NCBI GenBank assembly: GCA_019279435.1
Contig: JAAALK010000080.1
Location: 92,029,108 to 92,093,107 of the forward strand
Direction of reading: 5' to 3'
DNA: 64,000 bases
Source: Zizania palustris
Taxonomy: Eukaryota > Streptophyta > Magnoliopsida > Poales > Poaceae
How positions within the stretch are numbered: the stretch's first letter is position 1; every line of letters starts with the position of its first letter. The notes beneath the pieces are model-generated. The model was not told the DNA's origin. It worked only from the letters and a program-made list of their open reading frames with translations, and did no database searches. Position numbers and translations under genes: made by a program. This document shows, piece by piece, positions 13,401-20,116 of this stretch.

Positions 13401-14178
13401 GCAGAACATTCTTCTACAATAGAATTTATTTGATAAACATTTAAGCAAATAATAAAGACTCCCAGATAATTAAACTGTTCATGGATAACTCACAACCCCC
13501 ACTGGAGACTAACACCCACAATAGTAATAATCAGCATTAAAGAAACGGTTGAGTTACTGAATAATTGAATAGGCCCTAGTGCTAATAATTCTCACGGTTA
13601 TGAGAAACATTGTGTCAATCTACTTAGACATCCAAAAGGTTTCACTGCTCGAATACCATTTTGAGTTAGGCAACCCACGTTTTTCAATTTTGAACTCTCC
13701 TAATTGTGTCTCGACCACACAGAGGAACGAAATGGTGATCGTTTTGGTGGTGTGGAGGAGTGCGGTGAAGCAAAGTACCATGCACTTGCTCAGGCGAAGC
13801 GCAGCCTCCTTGAGCTCGGACCTGATGGCGAAGCAGTGCTTCCCAACGGCAACCTCAGAAGCACCCAACGCGCTCCTCGACTCGTTGTTCGGCTTCCCGA
13901 ACATGGACACTGACCCGCGGAGCCACACGTGGTGAGCCTTGATCCGCTCCGCCTGCAGCAGGGAACTCATCAGACGCAGGGTTAGTTTAGTCGCCACCGC
14001 TAGGGACCACGGAAGCGAGAACGGAGCTCACAAGGTTGCCCGGGACGGAGGCGGAAGAAGGGGAGGCGGCGGCGCGGTCGAGGTCATCGGAGAGGTCGAC
14101 GAACGGGTCCCACCACAGAGAGGCGGGCGCGGTCTTGCTGGCGGCAGTGGAGGCGGACGGGGCGCCGCCGCTTGCCAT
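4397..14178 (-). CDS. NUP188: Nucleoporin NUP188 homologue, first nine exons (N-terminal 390 residues)
   Basis: NUP188 is a large helical scaffold nucleoporin of the nuclear pore inner ring. Joined exons: 14178-14032, 13952-13779, 13107-13012, 10982-10913, 7524-7400, 5271-5131, 5037-4880, 4754-4595, 4495-4397. Together they are 1170 nt, 390 codons with no stop, and every intron has GT-AG ends with matching phase. Diagnostic motifs in order: SLWWDPF near residue 20, SVSMF, DEVQSYILV, QYYLERQCLLKC, IREEA, SLCSVFK, IETLDFESLLRMV, GPLILAWAAFLCL, SLPG, DIDHTSY and NIFRESD. These follow the order I know for plant NUP188. The ATG at 14178 is chosen because it precedes SLWWDPF and has a GCCACCG context. 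Plant NUP188 is close to 2000 residues, so about four fifths is missing to the left. Whether the gene is complete there cannot be seen. NUP205 was considered, but its N-terminus differs. Confidence 0.88.
4595..4754 (-). CDS. NUP188: NUP188 exon 8
   Basis: 160 nt; acceptor TCTCAG. Encodes FSISDILEMD and GPLILAWAAFLCLVMSLPG. A second GTAATG donor-like site lies inside the exon at the SLPG-SN boundary. I chose the later GTAATG because it keeps phase 0 into DIDHTSY. Intron 8 is 99 bp. Confidence 0.87.
4880..5037 (-). CDS. NUP188: NUP188 exon 7
   Basis: 158 nt; acceptor TTGTAG, donor GTATTT. Encodes SGSYDVGKFAVSAEA and LLVILIETLDFESLLRMV. It ends with AG of a serine codon completed in exon 8. Intron 7 is 125 bp. 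Confidence 0.9.
5131..5271 (-). CDS. NUP188: NUP188 exon 6
   Basis: 141 nt, 47 codons; acceptor TTGCAG, donor GTATGC. Encodes WLEETLIEINLIFDILFLF and SRCNGG. Intron 5 is 2128 bp and intron 6 is 93 bp. Confidence 0.88.
5627..6463. mobile_element. Non-autonomous hAT element in NUP188 intron 5
   Basis: 837 bp. The terminal inverted repeats are 16 bp: CATAGTTATTAAGGCG at 5627-5642, and CATACTTATCAAGGCG inverted at 6448-6463, with two mismatches. The element is flanked by a perfect 8-bp duplication GAAAGCAT at 5619-5626 and 6464-6471. The 8-bp duplication is the hAT hallmark. The ends are dense in GGCG/CGCC words (subterminal repeats). The body is an AT-rich left half and a CT-rich right half with no transposase coding seen. 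Confidence 0.88.
6137..6196. repeat. Two 30-bp tandem repeats inside the hAT element
   Basis: Units 6137-6166 and 6167-6196, starting acttttcagctccact, with one T/C difference. They lie in a pyrimidine-rich tract. Confidence 0.85.
6472..7399. other. NUP188 intron 5, remainder
   Basis: AT-rich intron sequence. I see no gene, clear repeat boundary or coding remnant here. Confidence 0.5.
7400..7524 (-). CDS. NUP188: NUP188 exon 5
   Basis: 125 nt; acceptor ACACAG, donor GTATTT. Encodes DSADAIREEASILVSEEV through AAAFCVKE. It ends in phase 0 and joins exon 6 directly. Confidence 0.85.
7752..7961 (-). repeat. 3' LTR of the intron-4 copia
   Basis: On the minus strand it begins TGTTAGAGATATAC after a G-rich purine tract and ends TGCATTACA, about 210 bp. 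The start is ambiguous because a 19-bp unit spanning the purine tract and LTR start is duplicated (see 7948-7985). Confidence 0.65.
7948..7985. repeat. 19-bp duplication at the purine tract/LTR junction
   Basis: Exact tandem copies of gtatatctctaacaccccc at 7948-7966 and 7967-7985. Each contains a purine tract and the first bases of the LTR on the minus strand. Confidence 0.9.
8000..10430 (-). pseudogene. Decayed copia pol (integrase-RT-RNase H)
   Basis: Reading right to left: integrase core remnants (IHSDVWG near 10455, FIDNFSCFTW near 10390), RT with NAFLHGELHE, YGLKQAPRAW and LYVDDMLIMGDD (YVDD near 8930), MADLGPLHYFLGIEV near 8845, and RNase H with YFDATWG, VVSRSSAEIE and LTKAHTRAQH towards 8050. 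Many stops and frameshifts interrupt all domains. In the integrase, NGVVEHK keeps the catalytic glutamate, but the DNG motif has become RADSTGEY. It is clearly non-functional and older than the copia at 1-4010. Confidence 0.8.
10913..10982 (-). CDS. NUP188: NUP188 exon 4 (short, easily missed)
   Basis: 70 nt, 23 codons plus one base; acceptor TTGAAG, donor GTAAGT. Encodes QYYLERQCLLKCIRRIF, one of the most conserved stretches of plant NUP188. The leftover A joins AT of exon 5 to give an asparagine codon, so phases match. Intron 3 is 2029 bp and intron 4 is 3388 bp. Confidence 0.9.
11846..12512. mobile_element. Non-autonomous hAT-like element in NUP188 intron 3
   Basis: 667 bp flanked by a perfect 8-bp duplication ACATTAGC at 11838-11845 and 12513-12520. 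The ends are imperfect inverted repeats: AATGTTTGAAAAAATCGGC on the left, AAAGTGTTCAAGAAGGC on the right inverted. Subterminal zones are rich in GGCGC and CCTAGGCG words on both sides, as in other grass hAT derivatives. A short open frame at 11998-12330 has no recognisable domain. No transposase seen. Confidence 0.8.
13012..13107 (-). CDS. NUP188: NUP188 exon 3
   Basis: 96 nt, 32 codons; acceptor TTTCAG, donor GTATGT. Starts DLDEVQSYILVKR and ends EEFLCL. Confidence 0.9.
13779..13952 (-). CDS. NUP188: NUP188 exon 2
   Basis: 174 nt, 58 codons; acceptor CTGCAG, donor GTACTT. Carries SVSMFGKPN and SELKEAALRLSKC, which precede DEVQSYI in plant NUP188. Intron 1 is 79 bp and intron 2 is 671 bp. 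Confidence 0.87.
14032..14178 (-). CDS. NUP188: NUP188 exon 1
   Basis: 147 nt, 49 codons, phase 0 at its end; donor GTGAGC. Alanine/serine-rich start followed by SLWWDPFVDL. Very GC-rich, as usual for grass first exons. Confidence 0.88.
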
Positions 14179-14341
14179 CGGTGGCGACAGGGTGGTGGTA
14201 CGGAAACCCTAGGTTAGTAGAGATCCCGCGCAGAATTTTTTGGCCGATACTTTTGGGGCGGGGAGGGGGAGCGAAGAAGAAGAGAGCAGCCGCGGAAGGC
14301 AAGCGGCCGAGTGGGGGTTTTGTTTGCGTCTAGGGTTTTAG
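14179..14341 (-). promoter_or_regulatory. NUP188 5' untranslated region and proximal promoter
   Basis: Directly upstream of the NUP188 ATG on the minus strand. It contains two AGGGTTT/AAACCCT telo-box-like words (near 14209-14215 and 14332-14338), common in promoters of plant housekeeping genes. No clear TATA box. A transposon starts at about 14342, so the undisturbed promoter is short. Confidence 0.4.
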
Positions 14342-15019
14342 TGTGTGTTTGGTTGAGTTGTGGCTGTGAAAAAAGTTGTTGTGGGTTGTGGGATGTAAAA
14401 AAGCTGCTGTGGGAAGTCAGCTGTGAGAAAGCTCAAAGTCGTTTGGCTGAAACAGTTGTGAACAAGCTGCTTTGAGCTGTGAGCTGTGTAAAAAATTCAA
14501 TTTATGAAATTTTGTATGGGTGTATGAAATTTGAAATGTCAATTTATAAATTTTGTATGGTTGTATGAAATTTGAAATGTCAATTTATGAAATTTTATAT
14601 GGTTGTATCAAATTTGAAATGTTAATTTATGAAATTTTGTATGGTATGAAATTTGAAATGTCAATTTATGAAATTTTGTATGATTGTATGAAATTTGAAA
14701 TGTCAATTTATGAAATTTTGTATAGTTCTATGAAATTTGAAATGTCAATTTATGAATTTTTGTATGGTTGTATGAAATTTGAAATGTTAATTTATAGAAT
14801 TTTGTATGGTTGTATGAAATTTGAAATGTCAATTTATGAAATTTTGTATGGTTGCGAAGCCAAAAGCCGTAGAAAGCAGATCTGGAGGAGCTTTCACATT
14901 TACACTGCACCAAAAGCTGCTTTTACTAAAAGCCGCTGGGTATAAATATACCCTTTGGTTTGGCTTTTGGCTTCCAGGAAGCAAAAGCTACTTCCGGAAG
15001 CCAAACCAAAGGGACCCTT
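14342..15019. mobile_element. MITE, hAT-like, at the NUP188 promoter
   Basis: The ends are weak inverted repeats sharing TTTGGTT (TGTGTGTTTGGTTGAG on the left, AAGGGTCCCTTTGGTTTGG on the right inverted). A 7-bp GTTTTAG flanks both sides (14335-14341 and 15021-15027). Together with an eighth mismatched base this fits hAT. A TTA duplication (PIF/Harbinger) is the alternative. The middle is a minisatellite; the right part has AAAGCTGCTTTTA-like words matching the left AGCTGCT words in inverted form. No coding capacity. Confidence 0.6.
14497..14852. repeat. Minisatellite, 42-45-bp unit, about 8-9 copies
   Basis: Units carry TGTATGAAATTTGAAATGTC followed by AATTTATGAAATTTTGTATGG. The open frame on the plus strand (14553-14945) is a by-product of units that are mostly multiples of three, not a gene. 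Confidence 0.85.
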
Positions 15020-15027
15020 AGTTTTAG

Positions 15028-15792
15028 GCGTTGTTGGACATGGGCCGCCCAATTGTTGGCTTTGTGGGTCTTTCGGTTTCAATCTTTTCTCTTTTTATAT
15101 GGATTTTGAAATAGAACCTGTAATATATGATTTTTTAGAAATCTAAGGGTTTTTACATAAAATTTGTACATTCATGCAAAATACATAAATTAAAAGACCG
15201 ATATATAAAAATATATTTTCTTTTTCCTCGTTATCTCTTTTTTTCTTTTTCTTCCTTTTTTTTCTTTTTCCTCATTTCTTTCTCCAGCCACATGCATCAT
15301 GCATGCGGCGTTGTGCACGCAGTAGCACGGACGGTTTTGCATGCGGGGCGCTACGCGTAGAGCGGCGCAGACGGTTTTGCGCGGGGGAGGCGCATGCCCG
15401 TGAGAGAACGGTTTTGCGCGGGGAGGCACGTAGGGGCGGACGGATGGACCATCTGGCCGCTTTATATGAGTTAAGATATATGGATGATCCTTTTTTCTCA
15501 GAATACATCACGCTAATTATTCTACTATTTATTATACGCCTCTATTTATTCTATTGTATTATTAGCAAAGTTAATTGTTCACGTTCCTCAATTGATTCTA
15601 ATATTCTAATCTACTCTAATTTCAGTGTGGCGTGTCACCAGTCATTCCACATTTTTGGCCATTGTCGTTGCCCTATCCCCTCCTTCATTCCCAAACCTCC
15701 CACCCCTCTTCGTGAGTGGCGTGATGCTCTCCTTCACCCATCGCCCTTCTCTGCTGCCATCCCTACCGACAACCTCCTCCCTCCTCCCTGCA
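15028..15792. other. Intergenic, no gene seen
   Basis: Holds a T/C-rich run (15215-15285), three imperfect repeats built around ACGGTTTTGC in a GC-rich patch (about 15328-15425), then AT-rich sequence. An open frame at 15303-15827 has no recognisable domain and crosses into the LTR fragment; I do not regard it as a gene. Confidence 0.4.
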
Positions 15793-16287
15793 ATGCTCAA
15801 AATTTAGCAATTTTTGAATTTTATTGAATTTCCTTAAGAATGTCAAATTACAAAATGTTCATCATGTGACAATGTCTTACGTCAAACAAAGGTGTAGCTC
15901 GTAGGCTATAATTATTACACCGTGAAATAAAATAATAAAAATGTACGATGAACATATTGTTCTACGGTTCGTGCATTGACTAGGACAGCTACTCCAAACA
16001 TTCTTTTTCATACTATGCAGCTTCTAGGGTTGAAATCAACAAAGGTGAGTACAAAAGTACTTAACAAACCACTGACTGCAACATAATGCAAGGATAGTAA
16101 CAAGGGATGGGCATATTGCTTGGTTTGCGGAAAAGTACATTTTGTAATTAAGCAATTATAGCGAACGGATTTATGTAAAAGTAAGTAAAAGATATAGATT
16201 AAACCACCACTACCTCGAGTAGTACACCAGCACTCCCTCACACAACAGTCCTTATCAACCAGTTACCAATCATTTTCAGATCATTAG
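15793..16287 (-). repeat. Gypsy LTR fragment (same family as the LTR at 20117)
   Basis: Diverged match to the first about 500 bp of the chromovirus LTR in the same orientation: shared landmarks are TTCATCATG(T/C)GACAA near 15861, GCTACTCCA near 15988, GAGTACAAAAGTACT near 16045, and CTCGAGTAGTAC near 16214. It is broken on the right by the copia LTR at 16288. Confidence 0.7.
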
Positions 16288-18110
16288 TGTTGGACCGAAA
16301 AGGTGACCAGTAGGGGGTGAATGGGAGCTTTAAAATTCTTCTTCTGAAAAATAGGTTTCGAACACACCTTTCGGAGAGTCTGGTTCGGAGGTATTGATGA
16401 CACTCCGAACACAGGCTTCGCACAGGGCAAAAGTTCGAAGTTCAGATGACTTCGCTCACACCCGGACACCCAAAAAGCTCAAAGAAGGGCTTCACAAGAG
16501 TAGTCTCCACACACGGAGGTGCTTGGAGTCAGACTCCACACAACAACACTTCGCTTCAGAGAGAATCCCCTCAAAGGACTTTGTTCCGATGCTCTGCACT
16601 AGTAACTGGTACTAGGCTCCACAAATGGAACAGACACCGAATGAGACTTAGGGAAAAATGGCACAGTGAAAATCGCAGGCTTCGCACTCTTGACACTGAA
16701 CATTACTTCGCTAGAGATGCTCGAGGATATACCTCTGGTTCTCACAGAGAAAACGTACTCTGAAAAAGCCACTCAACACAAGCTTCGCACACAAGATGAC
16801 ATGTGCTCCTTCGTTAGTAAGAACACAGAGTAAACACTCTGGTTTAAACAGAAGGAAGTGCACTACAAAAACTCAACACAAGCAGCACGAAGAACATAGA
16901 TACACGTTCATGCAATTAATGAATTAGAAACAGAATAGAAATTTTATTGCAAGAATAGTGAACACAAAAAGCTCATAAATCTGAGTACAAGTTTGTGGCG
17001 GCTGACCCTAAGATACAATGAGTACAAAAGGTTCTAAACCTAGGCAGCAGTATTACCCTAGACCTCAGCCTTCCTCTCCTTTTATAGAACAACTCAGACA
17101 TGTGAAGTGACTACAATACCCCTAGGGTTTATAAGATTTCAGCCACAGGCAGTCACGGGGGTACAACAGGTAGTCTACTTTAGTGGAAGCTCCTTTTGTG
17201 TCAGCTTTATAGATCAAAATCTTCGGAGCCCCTTTCGCACTATGAAGTGCATGAGTGACTTCATCTATAGGCTTCGAACCCGAAGGTGCTTTGCTACTTC
17301 TGAAGTCTGCCTCGATACAAAGTGATGGTTTTGAGTCAAAGCTGTCACAGCCCTTGGTGCCTTCGCACCACCACCTCCGTAGTGGACCACCATAGCTTCG
17401 CAACTTTTCTTAGCCCGAACGCCACCTGTCTGTATATCGGAGCCATGCATGGTCAAAGCACGTTAAGACATCCTAACTTCAAAGCCCCACCTTTGTAGTA
17501 CCTCCCTCTAGAGGGTTTCGCTCACCACCTTTCGAAAACCCTCCTTCGTCCAAGGTCTCTGCATGAAGCATCTCCATAAGCACTCCTTCATAGTGTCTCC
17601 GCCTAGAGCATAATCCTGAAGAGCCTTCTCCAGACCATACCTTCGATGCACCTTAACTTCTGAGACCTTCATCAGGTGTCCCTCAAAGTGCCTCCGTCTG
17701 GAGCACACTTGTCAGCCTTGCCTCACTCCTGAGGACTTGTCTGCCAACCTTCGAAGTGTCTCCTTCCAGAGCACCCCTTCGAAGTGTCTCGCCTTCGAGG
17801 ACCTTGCATCGAGGTATCTTTATACGGAGTCCCCCTCCACACTTCTTGCCTTCGACTAGCGCACCTTCAACCCTGAGGACCGACCTCGACTTCACACAAC
17901 CTTCGTGACCATCCGGCACCAAGCAACCAAGTGTTTTCGATACTTTGAAGCCTCTCCAGGTAAAACAACCTCTGGTGCACCACCAAAATACCAAACCCTT
18001 CGATACAACCTCCGACATGTATTTTGTCGAACCCCTTCGACAGACATACTTCGTTGCATACTTGTGCAGCCAACAAATATCGAACCCCTTCGGTAAAGAC
18101 CCCTGAATCC
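16288..18110 (-). repeat. Inverted copia LTR, SIRE/Maximus-like, 5'-truncated
   Basis: On the minus strand this ends with CGGTCCAACA at 16288, as does the 3' LTR of copia D (53426-55370). It matches that LTR through a TATAAAA promoter (17080-17086) and a CTTCGAAG-rich stretch, up to a counterpart of about 53584. About the first 160 bp of the LTR are missing. No internal copia sequence is attached. 18111-18166 is unassigned spacer before the next LTR. Confidence 0.75.
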
Positions 18111-18241
18111 TTTCAGAGAGGACCCTTGAGGAGCCATGCTGATAGCGTGGGCCTCATGGCTCCAGATGTGATGAGTCATTGTCAACGATAGTCAAAGAGG
18201 ACAGAAGAAGAGGGGAGATCTACTGCGTCATGGGCCGCGTG

Positions 18242-18440
18242 TGACTCAGGTACATGGGCAGCGAGCGACTATCGGGCAGAGGGGCTGCGAAGTCGGGCTG
18301 GCCCAATCCGAGTACATGGGCCAGAAGCAGCAGAAGATCCACTGGGCTGTTGACCAGGATTGACTCAGGTACACGGGTGGTGAGCGATTGCCGGGCTGAG
18401 AGAGCTACGGAGTCGGGCTGGCCCAATCCGGGTACCTGGT
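18242..18440 (+). repeat. Direct repeat, about 119-bp period, in copia B LTR
   Basis: Two diverged copies starting GACTCAGGTACA and running to GGCCCAATCCG. The same pair is present in the copia C LTR (about 35633-35825), so the duplication predates both insertions. Confidence 0.8.
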
Positions 18441-18714
18441 GCAAAGTCGGTAGGAGGCTTTGTCAGTTTCGGCGCAAAACTGACGACCGCTGATTTTTAT
18501 CGGACTGTCCAGAAGAGAAGCCGTAGTCGCTACGAAAGCTTAGCTTTCGGATAAGTCATCTGTAAAAAGGAGTTTACTATTTTGTCCCTAGGCCCACAGT
18601 CAGTCAATCGAGTCTGTAAAAATATCCTAAGGGCAGTTTAGTCTTTTCCTTTTATTTCAGCGTTTGTAAAAAACCCTAAGGGGCTGGTGAAATATTCCTA
18701 GCTATTGGGCAGCC

Positions 18715-18722
18715 TATAAATA
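18715..18722 (+). promoter_or_regulatory. TATA box of copia B LTR
   Basis: TATAAATA in the context GCCTATAAATAGG. The same context occurs in the copia C LTR at 36047. Transcription would begin about 30 bp to the right. Confidence 0.65.
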
Positions 18723-19800
18723 GGGCCCCAATCCCTAGGGTTAGACTACCCTTTTCAAGAAATCACTTTTTAATCTATTGGGTCATTTTTGTTCCCTGCA
18801 TTCTCTCTCCTGTTTGTGCGCCGCCAGGTTCCTGTTCGTCCCATTTTTATTCCTGCATCCCCTCTGTTCTCCTTGATGGAGTGAGATTCTATTTCATGTT
18901 CTTGTTGTGGGGTGTGCAGCGATTTCTCTGAATCTGAAGCTTCGTTTGACGTGCGCAGCTATTTTATTCCTTAGCATTTGTGTCTCTGTTGCTTCTGTTC
19001 TTCACGTGAGAATACTAGTACTTGCTTGTAGCAAGTAGTACCTACTCCCTGTAGCAACAGTACACCAGTACTCTAGCTTGCTTTTCACTACATAGCCTTT
19101 TTGATCGAGTAGACATGTCTTAGCTCTTCCCTGACTGTTTCTGACGAAGCCCCTTCGTTTTGGTTCGAAGCCTTCAGCTCTAAGAGGCAGGCTTCGGCCA
19201 GACTCCTACGAAGGCATTGCTAAAATGTTCAACTTCATTTTTGTACTATGAATCTAGCTTCGAAGTATGTTTTGTGCTTAGTGTCTGTTAGCTTGGCATA
19301 CTTCGACAGACTTTGCGAAGGTATACTCCGACTCGAGCTTTTCGAAGTCAATACTTCGACAGGCTTTGAAGTTAGCATCGAAGCTTGTCTCTCTGGTAGA
19401 CTTCGCTCGATGTGTGGTCCTTGAGGTTCTTCTGCTGCTGTCTTTTCGAAGGTCTCAGTTTGTGAGTTCGAAGTTTGTCATTCGAAGTTAGCCCTCGGGT
19501 CGAAGGTTATCACTTCATTTATCATACCTCGACCAAGCTAGCTTCGAAGGTAGAGTGTAGGCTTCGATTTTGTCTTACTGCTATGTGTTTGGCTTCGCTT
19601 ATCTTTCGAAGATCTTGTTCGAAGCTTTCTGTTCGAAGTTTAGGCTTCGAAGTACACTGTTCGAAGCAAGCTTCGATACTGTCATACTTCGCTTTGAAGC
19701 ATACTTCGCTCTCTGCCACACTCGAACTAGGATAGACTCAACAAACCTTCGACACTTCATTGACAACCTTCGCGAGACTTCGACAAGGAACTCCAAAGCA

Positions 19801-19900
19801 GGCTTCGACACTGCGAAGCAGGCTTCGACACAGCGAAGCAGGCTTCGACACAGCGAAGCAGGCTTCGACACAGCGAAGCAGGCTTCGACACAGCGAAGCA
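19801..19900 (+). repeat. 20-bp tandem array in copia B LTR, five copies
   Basis: Unit ggcttcgacacagcgaagca, with one base changed in the first copy, plus a partial sixth. Each unit holds GAAGC and GCTTC arms that can pair. Confidence 0.92.
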
Positions 19901-20111
19901 GGCTTCGCCAAGTTTCAAACAGGAGACAAATTTCAACAGTAACTTCTCATCTCTTTTCATGAACACTTAAATTACTTTACTGAGAAGTTTGATCTGCCAC
20001 GTTTTGAATATTTTGTTTATCTGCCTGTTAGCACTATATTGGTGTTTCTCTGTTTTGACACCGGTCGTTTCTAGGCTAGATACTTTTAGATTTGGGTGAT
20101 CTGTTCTGTTG

Positions 20112-20116
20112 CTTAG
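20112..20116 (+). repeat. Target-site duplication CTTAG, left
   Basis: Matches 32628-32632 and marks the gypsy insertion into the copia B LTR. Confidence 0.92.

Larger units (their letters stand above)
18167..20116 (+). repeat. Copia B 5' LTR, left part
   Basis: Begins TGTGATGAGTCATTG. Contains two 119-bp direct repeats, a TATA box, a CTTCGAAG-rich zone and a 20-bp tandem array. The last five bases CTTAG are the target duplication of the gypsy insertion; the LTR resumes after 32632. Confidence 0.88.

Noticed and set aside
4397..14178. NUP205 as the identity of the spliced gene
   Set aside because: The N-terminal start and the order SLWWDPF, DEVQSYILV, QYYLERQCLLKC fit NUP188; NUP205 has a different N-terminus.
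14553..14945. Repetitive 130-codon open frame
   Set aside because: Translation of a minisatellite; the unit has no protein-like conservation and lies inside a MITE.
15303..15827. 174-codon open frame upstream of NUP188
   Set aside because: Cysteine/arginine-rich translation of GC-rich repeats, no domain, and it ends in a gypsy LTR remnant.
19801..19900. CRISPR-like array
   Set aside because: Direct tandem units without spacers, in a plant LTR.
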